Translations under genes and position numbers: made by a program
Notes under the pieces: model-generated
Database searches by the model: none
Seen by the model: the letters and a program-made list of their open reading frames with translations, nothing else
What the model was told of the DNA's origin: nothing
In this document: positions 44,790 to 54,807 of the stretch, piece after piece
Numbering within the stretch: position 1 is the first letter of the stretch
Layout: each line of letters starts with the position of its first letter
Source of the DNA: Methylobacillus glycogenes JCM 2850
GTDB taxonomy: Bacteria > Pseudomonadota > Gammaproteobacteria > Burkholderiales > Methylophilaceae
DNA: 64,000 bases
Assembly (NCBI RefSeq): GCF_000617925.1
Contig: NZ_BAMT01000001.1
Location: 725,903-789,902, forward strand
Reading direction: 5' to 3'

Positions 44790-45419
44790 ATGAGCCACAA
44801 CGCCGCTGAATTTCTCGCCTCGCTAGATCAAGACTGGGCAAAACTAGTCAGCGCCATAGGCCCTTACCTACCCACGCCGCAAGCCAGCCATGATCCTTTT
44901 GAAGCCTTGATCCGCGCCGTGGCCTATCAGCAATTGCATGGCAAGGCTGCTGCCGCCATTCTGCAACGTCTGCTGTTGCAATTTGATGGACAATTCCCCA
45001 GCGCTGCCGCCCTGCTGGCAATAGACCCTGAGTTGTTGCGTAGTTGTGGTTTTTCCCGGCGTAAGGCGGCGACGATTCTAGGGCTAGCTCAAGCACAGTT
45101 GGATGGCATTATTCCTGCGCGTGAGCAGGCCTTGCTGATGGAAGACAAACAGTTGATTACCAGCTTGAGCAGCTTGCCAGGCATAGGGCCATGGTCAGTA
45201 GAAATGCTGTTGATGCACAATCTGGGTAGGCCAGATATCTTGCCTGTGACCGATTTTGGCGTGCGGGATGGTTATCGCAGGCTCAAGGGCTGGACGCAAA
45301 TGCCTAGCCCGCGCGAACTGCAACAGCTAGGGCTGGCCTGGAGCCCCCATAGATCAGCAGCAGCCTGGTATCTCTGGCGTGTGCCGCGTCAGGCTACAGG
45401 TGACGAATCGCGTGATTGA
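44790..45419 (+). CDS. alkA: DNA-3-methyladenine glycosylase II, AlkA/HhH-GPD family
   Basis: A 209-residue glycosylase of the short AlkA type that removes alkylated bases. The helix-hairpin-helix is LSSLPGIGPWSVEML and the catalytic Asp lies 20 residues on in LPVTDFGVRDG. It is divergent from ada and overlaps the relA end by 26 bp at its 3' end. It is shorter than E. coli AlkA and lacks the N-terminal domain. The three tandem repeats before it are part of its leader. Confidence 0.93.
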   Translation: MSHNAAEFLASLDQDWAKLVSAIGPYLPTPQASHDPFEALIRAVAYQQLHGKAAAAILQRLLLQFDGQFPSAAALLAIDPELLRSCGFSRRKAATILGLAQAQLDGIIPAREQALLMEDKQLITSLSSLPGIGPWSVEMLLMHNLGRPDILPVTDFGVRDGYRRLKGWTQMPSPRELQQLGLAWSPHRSAAAWYLWRVPRQATGDESRD

Positions 45420-47616
45420 CGCTGGGCACCTGGCGCAACAAAGCCAGCAAGCGGCTCAATTGCTCCAGGTCGGCAATCTCTACTGAAAAACGCATGCGCG
45501 CCTGGTTATTACGGCTCTGGGTTTTAACCTGAGTGACATTGACGCGCTCGCGGGCAAACAAATCACTGATATCCCGCAACAAGCCTTGCCTATCGTAAGC
45601 CTCAATATCAATATCCACCGCAGCCAGCATCTGCTGGCGATTACCCCATTGGGTTGCCAGCAGGCGGTCATGCTTTTCCGGCGGCAACCGCTTGATAAAG
45701 GCGCAGGCCTGCCTGTGTATGGTGACGCCACGACCACGCGTCACATAACCCACAATGCCATCAGGGGGTGCTGGTTTGCAACATTTGGCCATGGTGGTCA
45801 TCAGATTGCCCACGCCCTCAACCAAAACGCCGGATGCACTGGCTTGACTATCAGGCTTGAGCAGGAAAGGCACTTCTTCCTCAGACTTGGCGGGCAGTTC
45901 GCCTTGCAAAGCTTGGGAAATCTGATGCTCGCCTATCTCGCCTCGCCCCATCGCGGCCAGCAACTCTTCGAGCTTGGGGAAATGCAGCTTGTGCGCGAGC
46001 TTGTCCTGATTAAGATCTACTAGGCCCAGCCTGTGTAACTCTTTGTCCAGCTTGCTGCGGCCATTGGCCACATCTTCTTCGAAGTTCTGATAACGGAACC
46101 AGTGCCTGACCTTGGCGCGGGCACGCGAGCTTTGCAGATAACCCAGACTGGGGTTAAGCCAATCACGACTAGGCGCGCCCTGCTTGGCTGCCATAATCTC
46201 AACACGCTGGCCGTTTTGTAGCTTGTAGTTGAGCGGCACTATGCTGCCATCCACCTTGGCACCGCGGGTTCTATGGCCCAGATCGGTGTGCAGGATATAG
46301 GCAAAATCCACGGGGGTTGCACCGCGCGGCAGACCAACAACCTTGCCCTGCGGGGTGAGCACATAGACTTTGTCCTGGAACAGCTCATTCTTGAACTGAC
46401 CTATGGCACCACCATCATCGGATACATCCTGCTTCCACTCAAGAATCTGCCGCAGCCAGACAATCTTGTCGTCAAAGCTTTGGTCAGCCTTGCGGCCCTC
46501 CTTATAACGCCAGTGCGCCGCTACCCCCAGTTCGGAATGCTGGTGCATCTCATGCGTGCGAATCTGGATTTCCAGCGGCAAGTTGCGCGGACCTATCACC
46601 ACTGTGTGCAAAGAGCGATAGTTATTGCTCTTAGGGCGAGCAATATAATCGTCAAACTCCTTGGGGATAGGCTGCCAGAGGTTATGTATCAAGCCTAATA
46701 CCGCATAGCAATCCTTGATGTCATCTACCAGTACCCGCACCGCGCGTACATCATAAAGCTCATTAAAGCTCAGTTGCTTGCGGCGCATCTTGTTGATGAT
46801 GCTGTAGATATGTTTGGGTCGGCCACTCATCTCGGCCTTGATGCTGGCGGCATCAACCTGAGTTTTCAGGGTTGCGAGCACCTCATTGATGTATTGCTCA
46901 CGGTCTACCCGTTTTTCAGCCAACAACTTGGCCACTTCCTTATAGAGCTTAGGCTCCAGGAAACGCAACGACAGGTCTTCCAGCTCCCATTTGATATGCC
47001 AGATGCCCAAACGGTTGGCAAGCGGCGCAAAGATGCTCTTGGCCTCATAGGCAATGCGCTGCTGCTCGGGCTCACTCGCTCCCGCCAGACTGCGCAGGGT
47101 TTCCACACGATCCGCCAGCTTGATCAATACCACGCGGATATCTTCCACCATGGCCAATAGCATCTTGCGCAGGCTTTCTACTTGCGCCTGCTGGACTTGC
47201 TCACCCTTTTTCCTGTCTTTACCCAACACTGCATCTGGGCGGCTAAAGCCCTGTATCTGCTCCATGCGGGCGATGCCTTCGACCAGGCTGCAAATATTGC
47301 TGGAGAATTGCTCCCTGAGCTTGATCTGCCACTCAGGCACATATTCAGGGCTGGCATGCAAAATAGTTGCGGCAACCGTGTCTGCATCTAGCCCCATGCC
47401 TACTAGGATGGATGCAACGCCCAGCACATGATGCAACACCGGGGCGCCGGTGATTTCGCAATTGCCTGTGTAATAAGGCTGAGCAAAATCCGCCGCCTTG
47501 CGTATCAGGGCAACTTCTTCTGGGTTGAATTGCAGGGCGAGAGAATCCAGCCAGGATTCGATATTGAGGGCGCCTTCAGCGCTGGCCTGTGAGAGCAGAT
47601 CGGGAACAAAAACCAT
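45394..47616 (-). CDS. relA: (p)ppGpp synthetase RelA
   Basis: A 740-residue RelA-type enzyme that makes ppGpp on stalled ribosomes. The N-terminal domain has lost the hydrolase HD motif (the position reads ILHASPEYV), so it is not the bifunctional SpoT type. The synthetase has GRPKHIYSIINKM, DVRAVRVLV, IARPKSNNYRSLHTV and ELGVAAHWRYKEG; then TGS (VYVLTPQGKVVGLPRGATPVDFAY), a ZFD region (TMAKCCKPAPPDGIVGYVTRGRG) and the ACT domain. Length is normal. It converges with alkA. Confidence 0.96.
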   Translation of the reverse strand: MVFVPDLLSQASAEGALNIESWLDSLALQFNPEEVALIRKAADFAQPYYTGNCEITGAPVLHHVLGVASILVGMGLDADTVAATILHASPEYVPEWQIKLREQFSSNICSLVEGIARMEQIQGFSRPDAVLGKDRKKGEQVQQAQVESLRKMLLAMVEDIRVVLIKLADRVETLRSLAGASEPEQQRIAYEAKSIFAPLANRLGIWHIKWELEDLSLRFLEPKLYKEVAKLLAEKRVDREQYINEVLATLKTQVDAASIKAEMSGRPKHIYSIINKMRRKQLSFNELYDVRAVRVLVDDIKDCYAVLGLIHNLWQPIPKEFDDYIARPKSNNYRSLHTVVIGPRNLPLEIQIRTHEMHQHSELGVAAHWRYKEGRKADQSFDDKIVWLRQILEWKQDVSDDGGAIGQFKNELFQDKVYVLTPQGKVVGLPRGATPVDFAYILHTDLGHRTRGAKVDGSIVPLNYKLQNGQRVEIMAAKQGAPSRDWLNPSLGYLQSSRARAKVRHWFRYQNFEEDVANGRSKLDKELHRLGLVDLNQDKLAHKLHFPKLEELLAAMGRGEIGEHQISQALQGELPAKSEEEVPFLLKPDSQASASGVLVEGVGNLMTTMAKCCKPAPPDGIVGYVTRGRGVTIHRQACAFIKRLPPEKHDRLLATQWGNRQQMLAAVDIDIEAYDRQGLLRDISDLFARERVNVTQVKTQSRNNQARMRFSVEIADLEQLSRLLALLRQVPSVNHAIRHL

Positions 47617-47955
47617 GCAATATTATGTCATCAAACCATCATGAATGTCCTGTGCAAAACTTGACAAATACCAGGGTTTTACACAGGCATGGGCGTTGCT
47701 GAATTAATGATCAGCCGCACTCTACCCCATCCTGACAAACACTTAGGCACGCTATCCTGACATCACCCACACCTTTATCCACAGATAATGTGCATATAGG
47801 CCGTTATGGTCCTGAGCTTGGCTTCCAGTCATATTCTTCATCAATTCTTCATATTTCCCTCATGCTGATCTTTAACAGTTTCAGGCACTTTTTTAAAACC
47901 ATGTGGTCAATTTGGACGCACAACATTAACAACTCTAGAAGAAGAGGAAGCCAAC
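47617..47955. other. Intergenic region with a DnaA box
   Basis: 339 bp upstream of relA and of the secreted-protein gene. It contains a perfect DnaA box TTATCCACA (47775-47783) and a TTGACA (47660-47665). No other gene is visible. A single DnaA box does not make an origin. Confidence 0.5.
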
Positions 47956-48327
47956 ATGAAGAAAACCACGAGCTTGCTGGCCATGATCCTGGCTGCCACA
48001 TTTACTCTGCAAACCCAAGCGGCTGAAGAGCTGATCAAACTCGACCCCAAGCCTGGCCAGTGGAGTACTGTGATCGCCATTTACGACCACAACCACAATC
48101 ACTACCTGTTGAAGACTTCAGTACATGACGATATTGAGTCCTGCTCCGCCCGTCTGCAAAACACAGCAGAACAGATCAAGAAGGCCAATAATGTGGTCTA
48201 CACTGCTCCACGCAACACCAAAGTCAGCTTTGTGCGTGAAGAAGGCATAGAAAATGAATCCAAGGTACTGGAAATCCGCTGCGTGCTTGAGCCTTCCAGC
48301 CAGAGCGTGTCTAAGCGCTTCATTTAG
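47956..48327 (+). CDS. Secreted protein of unknown function
   Basis: A 123-residue protein with a clear signal peptide (MKKTTSLLAMILAATFTLQTQA), a good RBS (AGAGGAAG) and two cysteines (ESCSARL, EIRCVLE) that could form one disulfide. The mature part is otherwise a small soluble domain (VIAIYDHNHNHYLLKTSVHDD). Family not recognised. A strong hairpin follows. Confidence 0.72.
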   Translation: MKKTTSLLAMILAATFTLQTQAAEELIKLDPKPGQWSTVIAIYDHNHNHYLLKTSVHDDIESCSARLQNTAEQIKKANNVVYTAPRNTKVSFVREEGIENESKVLEIRCVLEPSSQSVSKRFI

Positions 48328-48333
48328 TACCAC

Positions 48334-48358
48334 GTAATGGCGCCGTAGGCGCCATTAC
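48334..48358 (+). terminator. Hairpin after the secreted-protein gene
   Basis: GTAATGGCGCC-gta-GGCGCCATTAC: an 11-bp perfect stem, followed by only a weak T stretch (tatttata). Confidence 0.6.
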
Positions 48359-48494
48359 TATTTATAGTGTTGTCTAAGCTATGTAGCACCACCAGTGGCA
48401 GTAATTTTATCCTACAGTGTTTTCAGCATATTCTGCCAACCCAGCAGTAAGCAGCGGATTACACTGTGGTTTCATCTTTTCATAGGGTGCCATC

Positions 48495-48623
48495 ATGTCA
48501 GATGCCAACGCCAACGCGACCATCTCAAAGCTCTTAATTATCCTGATCGCAGCCATCATCATCTTTGTGCTCGGCTACTGGGTAGTTGATATCATCGAAT
48601 TGTCCAAGCCTGCAGGTCAGTAA
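48495..48623 (+). CDS. Small single-helix membrane protein
   Basis: A 42-residue product: MSDANANATISKLL, then a long hydrophobic helix (IILIAAIIIFVLGYWVV) and a short polar tail. A GGTGCCATC stretch precedes the ATG. It is too short for most gene finders but has the clear make-up of a one-helix inner-membrane protein. It lies 12 bp upstream of the ecotin gene on the same strand. No function known. Confidence 0.55.
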   Translation: MSDANANATISKLLIILIAAIIIFVLGYWVVDIIELSKPAGQ

Positions 48624-48635
48624 ATTAGTGACTCA

Positions 48636-49142
48636 GTGAAAATCCGGGTAGATAGCTCCATGAATAACTTAGCGCTGTGCTGCCGCCTTGCCGCCATCGC
48701 CTGGGTGGCCTTGGTATTTGTCCCGCAAGTACAGGCGGCCCCGGGCGCACCCTTCCCTGCCGCTGACTTTGGCTTTTACCGTTATATGATTCAGCTGCCT
48801 GCGCTCGCCAATGAAAGTGAAGCCAAGCTGGAGCTGGTGGTAGGCAAAACTTTACAGGTAGATTGCAATCGTCATAGCTTCAGCGGACAAATGGTAGAAA
48901 ACTTCCTGCCTGGTGTAGGTTATCCTTATTACCGCATGCCCAAAATCCAAGGCCCGCTGTCAACCCGCATGGCCTGCCCCAACACTCTGACCGCGCCTCA
49001 ATTCGTGGCCGTTAATGGTCAGGGCTTTATGCTCAAGTACAACAGCAAGCTCCCTGTTGTCGTCTATTTGCCACAAGGTTTTGAACTCAGGCACCGAATC
49101 TGGGTGCCTGAACCTGGCTTTAAAATCGCCACTCCAAAATAA
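48636..49142 (+). CDS. eco: Ecotin, periplasmic serine protease inhibitor
   Basis: An ecotin-family inhibitor of trypsin-like serine proteases. After a signal peptide (CCRLAAIAWVALVFVPQVQA) the mature domain has the family motifs QVDCNRHSFSG, GVGYPYYRM, TRMACPN and LKYNSKLPVVVYLPQ. The two cysteines bracket the reactive loop. The loop reads LSTR-MACP, where E. coli ecotin has STMMACP, so the P1 residue is arginine rather than methionine, favouring trypsin-like targets. Start is either GTG 48636 or ATG 48660; the ATG gives a normal signal peptide. Confidence 0.9.
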   Translation: MKIRVDSSMNNLALCCRLAAIAWVALVFVPQVQAAPGAPFPAADFGFYRYMIQLPALANESEAKLELVVGKTLQVDCNRHSFSGQMVENFLPGVGYPYYRMPKIQGPLSTRMACPNTLTAPQFVAVNGQGFMLKYNSKLPVVVYLPQGFELRHRIWVPEPGFKIATPK

Positions 49143-49578
49143 ATACTGAAGACAGCTCAGCACCTGTTAATCAATCGTTACTTTTTGGCGACAACTTGTA
49201 ACAAATTATTTCAACATGAAAAAAACTTCAGTCATCCATGACTAAATTAGTCCTTATTGGGTGGGCCTTGCAGCTTTAATCGTATAAAATATAGGGTTAA
49301 TGGGAGGGGGTATCTGGATTGCCTTACAGCAAGCCATTGCCAACGCAGGTCAGCGCGTCATCCTTCGCATTCCTTTGCATGATGATGAGATTAAAGGCGG
49401 TGAAGTTTTACCTGCATGGTCACCCTTTGAATTTCACGCTAGCAATTGATGACAAGCCTATGGTGTCGCCTCGCGGCAACACCCCGCCCGTCATAGCCGG
49501 GAAAGTGGCACTTCGTTTTACGAGTCTCAGTGTAGTGAAATAAAACTACGAGGCCTTTTTCATTGTTGAGATGCTGAA
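49143..49578 (+). other. Leader region of the cyo operon with a possible 49-codon gene
   Basis: 436 bp between ecotin and cyoA. One frame from ATG 49300 to the stop at 49449 gives MGGGIWIALQQAIANAGQR, then VILRIPLHDDEIKGGEV and LPAWSPFEFHASN. This has a coding look, and a GAGGGGG run sits right inside its start. It may be a short gene or a decayed gene. A possible leader RNA cannot be excluded. No promoter could be chosen. Confidence 0.35.
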
Positions 49579-50466
49579 ATGATAAAAAAGCGATATCCAA
49601 GACTTTTCAGTCTGTTGTCCCTCCTAGGTGTCACGTTGTTGCTTGGTGGCTGTGATTTTGTGTTACTGGACCCTAAAGGCCAGGTCGGGGTGGAAGAAAA
49701 ATCCCTGATTATCACTGCCATCCTGCTGATGTTGATTGTGGTTGTTCCTGTCATCATCATGACTATCGTATTTGCCTGGCGCTATCGCGCTTCCAATACC
49801 AAAGCCACTTACGCCCCAGACTGGGCGCACTCCAACAAGATTGAAGTTGTCGTCTGGACCGTGCCTATCCTGATTATTTTGGTGTTGGGCTACATTACCT
49901 GGACTTCCACGCACTCCCTGGATCCGCGCCAACCGATTACTTCCGACCAGCCTCAAATGACCATACAAGTGGTCTCTCTGGACTGGAAATGGTTGTTTAT
50001 CTATCCAGAACAAGGCATTGCTACTGTCAATGAACTCGCGTTCCCTGCCAATGTTCCAGTGCGTTTCGAGGTGACTTCCGCTTCAGTGATGAACTCCTTC
50101 TTTATTCCTCAGCTTGGCAGCCAAATCTACGCCATGGCAGGCATGAAGAATACATTGCACCTGATTGCCGATCATGAAGGCAATTACCGTGGCCTCTCTG
50201 CTAACTACAGCGGCCATGGCTTCTCCGGCATGCGTTTCAATGCCAGTGTTACCTCACAAGAAAAATTCAATGAATGGGTACAGCAGGTTAAGCAATCCGC
50301 TGCTGGCCTCGATGCTGAAAAATATGCTGCTCTGGAAAAAGCCTCCCAGAACAATCCGGTTGAGCGCTTTGGTGCAGTGACGCCGAATTTCTATGACAGC
50401 ATCGTCGAGAAGTACACCCATTCTTCAGGTTCGCATGCGCACTCACATTCGGAGGGCAAGGAGTAA
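49579..50466 (+). CDS. cyoA: Cytochrome o ubiquinol oxidase subunit II
   Basis: A 295-residue subunit with a lipoprotein signal ([14 protein letters not shown]), two membrane helices ([36 protein letters not shown]) and a periplasmic cupredoxin-like domain that lacks CuA ligands, as in quinol oxidases ([35 protein letters not shown]). The C-terminus is histidine-rich ([13 protein letters not shown]). It starts the cyoABCDE operon. Confidence 0.95.
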   Translation: MIKKRYPRLFSLLSLLGVTLLLGGCDFVLLDPKGQVGVEEKSLIITAILLMLIVVVPVIIMTIVFAWRYRASNTKATYAPDWAHSNKIEVVVWTVPILIILVLGYITWTSTHSLDPRQPITSDQPQMTIQVVSLDWKWLFIYPEQGIATVNELAFPANVPVRFEVTSASVMNSFFIPQLGSQIYAMAGMKNTLHLIADHEGNYRGLSANYSGHGFSGMRFNASVTSQEKFNEWVQQVKQSAAGLDAEKYAALEKASQNNPVERFGAVTPNFYDSIVEKYTHSSGSHAHSHSEGKE

Positions 50467-50468
50467 AA

Positions 50469-52447
50469 ATGTTTGGCAAATTAACCCTGGACGCGGTTCC
50501 CTACCATGAACCGATCATTATGATCACGCTGACAGCTGTCGCCCTGATGGGCTTGGCGATTGCTGGCGGCCTGACCTATTTCAAAAAATGGAATTACCTC
50601 TGGACTGAATGGTTGACATCGGTCGATCACAAGAAGATCGGCATCATGTACATTCTGGTCGCCCTGGTCATGCTGCTGCGCGGCTTTGCCGATGCCATCA
50701 TGATGCGTGGTCAGCTGGCTGTTGCCTCTGCTGGCTCCGAAGGCTTCCTGCCACCTCACCATTACGATCAGATCTTTACTGCCCATGGCGTGATCATGAT
50801 CTTCTTCATGGCCATGCCTTTCATGGTGGGTCTGATGAATATTGTGGTGCCATTGCAAATTGGTGCACGCGATGTGGCCTTCCCCTTCCTCAACTCGCTG
50901 TCGTTCTGGCTGTTTGTGGTGGGTGTGGCGCTGATCAACATCTCGCTTGGGGTTGGTGAGTTCGCGCAAACTGGCTGGCTAGCTTACCCACCACTTTCGG
51001 GCATTGAATACAGCCCTGGTGTTGGTGTGGATTACTGGATCTGGAGCTTGCAGATTTCAGGCTTGGGCACCTTGCTCACGGGCGTCAATTTCTTTGTCAC
51101 CATCATGAAGATGCGTGCCCCAGGCATGACCCTGATGAAGATGCCTGTGTTTACCTGGACCGCCCTGTGTACCAACATCCTGATTCTGGCAGCCTTCCCT
51201 GTGCTGACTGTGACCATTGCACTGCTGACCTTTGACCGTTACCTGGGCACACACTTCTTCACCAATGATCTTGGTGGCAACCAAATGATGTACGTCAACC
51301 TGATCTGGGTTTGGGGTCATCCTGAGGTTTACATCCTGATTCTGCCTGCTTTCGGTATCTTCTCCGAAGTGGTAGCTACCTTCACCAAGAAAAAGCTGTT
51401 CGGTTATACCTCTCTGGTATGGGCGACTGCCGTGATTACCATCCTGTCCTTCGTCGTCTGGCTGCACCACTTCTTCACCATGGGTGCAGGTGCCAACGTT
51501 AATGCCTTCTTCGGTATTGCCACGATGATTATCTCAATACCGACCGGGGTGAAAATCTTTAACTGGCTGTTCACCATGTACCGTGGCCGTATTGAGTTCA
51601 CCACGCCAATTATCTGGACCATAGGCTTCCTGATCACCTTCTCTATTGGTGGTATGACAGGTGTGCTGCTGGCCGTGCCTGGTGCTGACTTTGTGCTGCA
51701 TAACAGCCTGTTCCTGATTGCCCACTTCCATAATGTGATTATCGGTGGTGTGGTCTTCGGTTACCTGGCTGGCTTTGCCTACTGGTTCCCCAAGGCGTTT
51801 GGCTTCAAGCTCAATGAAAAGCTGGGTCGTATCTCTGCTTATCTGTGGATTACTGGCTTCTTTGTCGCCTTCGTGCCGCTATACCTGCTGGGCTTCATGG
51901 GCATGACACGTCGCCTGAACAACTACGACAACCCAGCCTGGACGCCATTGCTGTATGTGGCCCTGGGTGGTGCATTCATCGTGGGCGCCGCTATCCTGGT
52001 ACAACTGGTACAGATTTACGTCAGTATCCGTGACCGCAAGGACAACCTGGACCTGACCGGTGACCCATGGGGTGGCCGTACGCTGGAGTGGTCTACTTCT
52101 TCCCCACCACCGTTCTACAACTTCGCTCACGTACCTGTAGTGAAGGAGCTGGATGCGTTCTGGGATATGAAGCAGGACGGTAGCGCCAACAAGGTGCCAG
52201 CCAAGTATGAAAAGATCCATATGCCAAAAAATGCTTCTGAAGGCTGATCATCAGTGCATTCAGTCTGGTATTTGGCTTTGCCATGATCTGGCATATCTGG
52301 TGGCTGGCCATCGTCAGCACGATTGCCATGCTGGTGACCGTGATTGCGCGCAGCTACAACGAGGATATCGACTACTACGTTCCTGCAGAGGAAGTAGCAG
52401 CGATTGAAAACAAACACATTCAAGTTAAACAAGCGAGTCAGGCGTAA
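50469..52447 (+). CDS. cyoB: Cytochrome o ubiquinol oxidase subunit I (frameshifted near the C-terminus)
   Basis: The heme-copper catalytic subunit. The Cu/haem ligands lie in [15 protein letters not shown] and [11 protein letters not shown] and the last His in [10 protein letters not shown]. As sequenced the frame stops at 52247 after MPKNASEG (592 aa). With one c added (gaa-ggc-ctg-atc in place of gaa-ggc-tga-tc) it continues [14 protein letters not shown], then [11 protein letters not shown] and NEDIDYYVP to a stop at 52447, exactly as in E. coli CyoB, with 659 residues. Cut at the early stop it would lose the last membrane helix. cyoC starts 2 bp after the restored stop, which supports one continuous gene. 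Confidence 0.92.
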
Positions 52448-52449
52448 TC

Positions 52450-53067
52450 ATGTCTAGTCAAACGTTGAAAACACAGCACGCTCATGCTGAGGAGCATGAG
52501 CACCACCACGACGCAGAAGGCACCAAGATATTTGGCTTCTGGATTTACCTGATGACAGACTGCATTTTGTTCGCAACCATCTTTGCGACTTATGCAGTGC
52601 TGGGCACCAGCTTTGCTGGAGGCCCTACTGGCAAGGACATCTTCGAGCTGGATTACGTACTGGGTGAAACCTTCCTGCTGCTGTTCAGTAGTATCACTTA
52701 CGGCATGGCCATGATTGCGCAACACAATGGCAACAAGTCTGCCGTGCTGAAGTGGCTGGCGGTAACCTTCCTGTTCGGCCTTGGCTTTATCGTCATGGAA
52801 ATCAATGAATTCCAACACTTGATCCATGAAGGTTACGGCCCTGACCGCAGCGGCTTCCTGTCTGCGTTCTTCGCGCTGGTAGGTACCCATGGTCTGCACG
52901 TAACCTGCGGCCTGATCTGGATGGCGGTGCTGATGGCACAAATCTCCAGCAAGGGTCTGACCACCACCAACAATACCCGCTTGATGTGCCTGAGCTTGTT
53001 CTGGCACTTCCTGGATATTGTCTGGATCTGCGTATTTACTGTTGTTTATCTGATGGGGGTGCTGTAA
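52450..53067 (+). CDS. cyoC: Cytochrome o ubiquinol oxidase subunit III
   Basis: A 205-residue membrane subunit with five helices typical of CyoC ([43 protein letters not shown] is replaced here by [47 protein letters not shown]). Its cytosolic N-terminus is rich in His and Glu ([13 protein letters not shown]). Stop and cyoD start are adjacent. Confidence 0.95.
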   Translation: MSSQTLKTQHAHAEEHEHHHDAEGTKIFGFWIYLMTDCILFATIFATYAVLGTSFAGGPTGKDIFELDYVLGETFLLLFSSITYGMAMIAQHNGNKSAVLKWLAVTFLFGLGFIVMEINEFQHLIHEGYGPDRSGFLSAFFALVGTHGLHVTCGLIWMAVLMAQISSKGLTTTNNTRLMCLSLFWHFLDIVWICVFTVVYLMGVL

Positions 53068-53403
53068 ATGGCTCACGGGCACGCTAACACTGCTGGCGCA
53101 AGCCACGGAACCGTCAAATCCTATGTGATCGGTTTCATTCTTTCAGTCATCCTCACGGTCATTCCGTTTGGCTTGCTGATGTTCCCCAACACCCTGACAC
53201 CTTCCGTCGTGCTCACCATTATTCTGGTGCTGGCCGTGGTGCAGATTCTGGTACACCTGGTGTACTTCCTGCACATGAACAGCTCCTCTGAGCAAAGCTG
53301 GAATGTCATGGCCTTTGTCTTTACCGTGTTGATCATCGCTATCGTGGTGATAGGTTCGCTGTGGATCATGTTCCACCTGAACCACAATATGATGAGGCAT
53401 TAA
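53068..53403 (+). CDS. cyoD: Cytochrome o ubiquinol oxidase subunit IV
   Basis: A 111-residue subunit with three membrane helices ([61 protein letters not shown]) and the typical LHMNSS loop. It supports assembly of subunit I. It begins directly after cyoC. Confidence 0.95.
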   Translation: MAHGHANTAGASHGTVKSYVIGFILSVILTVIPFGLLMFPNTLTPSVVLTIILVLAVVQILVHLVYFLHMNSSSEQSWNVMAFVFTVLIIAIVVIGSLWIMFHLNHNMMRH

Positions 53404-53414
53404 AAGCCAGTTTG

Positions 53415-54329
53415 ATGAAGCAATACTTACTCATCACCAAGCCAGGCATCATCTTCGGCAACCTAGTATCGGTTGCCGGAGGTTTTTTCCTGGCATCACG
53501 CGGCGAAATTGATCTAGCCCTATTGCTAGCCACTGCGCTAGGCATCTCGCTGGTCATTGCCTCGGGCTGTGTGTTCAACAACTACATAGACCGCGACATA
53601 GACAGCAAGATGGAGCGCACCCGCAACCGCGTGCTGGTACGTGGCCTGATCCCGGCTTCCCATGCCTTGATCTATGGCAGCGTGCTGGGCTTGGCTGGCA
53701 TTACCCTGCTCTACGTCACCACCAATATGCTCACCGTCTGGCTGTCGCTGTTCGGCTTTGCGATTTATGTAGGCGCCTACAGCCTCTACCTCAAGCGCAA
53801 TTCCGTCTACGGTACACTGATTGGCAGCCTGTCAGGTGCAGCACCTCCGGTCATAGGCTACTGTGCGGTCAGCAATAGCTTTGATATGGGCGCTGTGATT
53901 CTGCTGGTGATTTTCAGCCTGTGGCAAATGCCGCACTCCTACGCGATTGCCATCTTCCGCCTCAAGGACTACACCGCGGCTTCTATTCCAGTTTTGCCAG
54001 TTAAAAAAGGCATACTGGCAACCAAGAAGCATATCGTGCTGTGGATTATGGCCTTTGTGGTTGCCACGCTGATGCTCACCTTGAGCGGCTATACAGGCGT
54101 GCAATATCTGGTTGTTGCAGGTGCCATAGGCATTTACTGGCTGGGTATGGCGCTGGCGGGTTACAAGACCGATAACGACCAGGCCTGGGCTAAAAAGCTG
54201 TTTATGTTTTCCATCGTCACCATCACTGCCCTCAGCGTGATGATGTCTATTGATTTCAAGCAGCCTGAAGACGGTAACCTGTGGATGACGGCACACGCCA
54301 ATGGTCAAGTACAAACCAAGGTCGACTAA
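53415..54329 (+). CDS. cyoE: Protoheme IX farnesyltransferase (heme o synthase)
   Basis: A 304-residue UbiA-family enzyme that adds farnesyl to haem B to make haem O for the oxidase. The prenyl-diphosphate sites are [15 protein letters not shown] and the later [25 protein letters not shown]; about nine membrane helices. Start ATG 53415 gives the normal [17 protein letters not shown]; a frame from 53361 overlaps cyoD. A terminator closes the operon. Confidence 0.94.
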   Translation: MKQYLLITKPGIIFGNLVSVAGGFFLASRGEIDLALLLATALGISLVIASGCVFNNYIDRDIDSKMERTRNRVLVRGLIPASHALIYGSVLGLAGITLLYVTTNMLTVWLSLFGFAIYVGAYSLYLKRNSVYGTLIGSLSGAAPPVIGYCAVSNSFDMGAVILLVIFSLWQMPHSYAIAIFRLKDYTAASIPVLPVKKGILATKKHIVLWIMAFVVATLMLTLSGYTGVQYLVVAGAIGIYWLGMALAGYKTDNDQAWAKKLFMFSIVTITALSVMMSIDFKQPEDGNLWMTAHANGQVQTKVD

Positions 54330-54354
54330 GCCACTACTTTCAAGCTTAGCCGCA

Positions 54355-54388
54355 TAAAAAAAGCCGTTGCTTCTGCAACGGCTTTTTT
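54355..54388 (+). terminator. Rho-independent terminator of cyoABCDE
   Basis: AAAAAAAGCCGTTGC-ttct-GCAACGGCTTTTTTA. Confidence 0.9.
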
Positions 54389-54430
54389 ATTATCGGTGCC
54401 AGCACCTTTGTCAGTCTGAAATGCTGGTTT

Positions 54431-54807
54431 CTACAGTAGTTGCAACGCCAGCCCTGCCACCGACAAAATGCCTGCAATCAAGCCCAGAGTGGCTGCAATG
54501 CGTGGCTGGTACGACAACAACAGCACAAACACAATGGCCCCCAGCGAAAGCATGCCCGCCCATGCCACAACGCCTACGGTTGCGTTCCAGCCTGTGATGC
54601 TAGGCACCAATGCCAGCAGGATCAAGGCCCAGCCCGCAGCACGCAGTGACTTCTGCTGCAATGGCCGTGGCTATCTGCCCACACCTGGACATGATGCTTT
54701 TCCATGGCCAGTGACAGCGCCGCCATGCCGGCATAGCACAGTCCAAACGCCAGCAGACTCGCCAACGGTACATTAATAACCATAGATCCCACTTCTGTTC
54801 CTTCCAT
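54431..54807 (-). CDS. DUF3325 family membrane protein (frameshifted)
   Basis: A small iron-uptake-associated membrane protein. The first part (to about 54670) reads LLAFGLCYAGMAALSLAMEKHHVQVW and the second (from 54661) RAAGWALILLALVPSITGW, VVAWAGMLSLGAIVFVLLLSYQPR. One base missing near 54665 (agccacggccattg) separates them; filling it gives one 125-residue protein with three to four helices as in the family. The ATG lies right after the PepSY stop. Role: DUF3325 genes accompany PepSY genes in siderophore loci. Confidence 0.72.

Noticed and set aside
47617..47955. Replication origin upstream of relA
   Set aside because: Only one DnaA box is seen, with no AT-rich unwinding element or dnaA/dnaN context.
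52240..52250. Programmed -1 frameshift in cyoB
   Set aside because: There is no slippery heptamer or pseudoknot, the slip would need mispairing at GGC, and many other genes in the window have similar one-base gaps.
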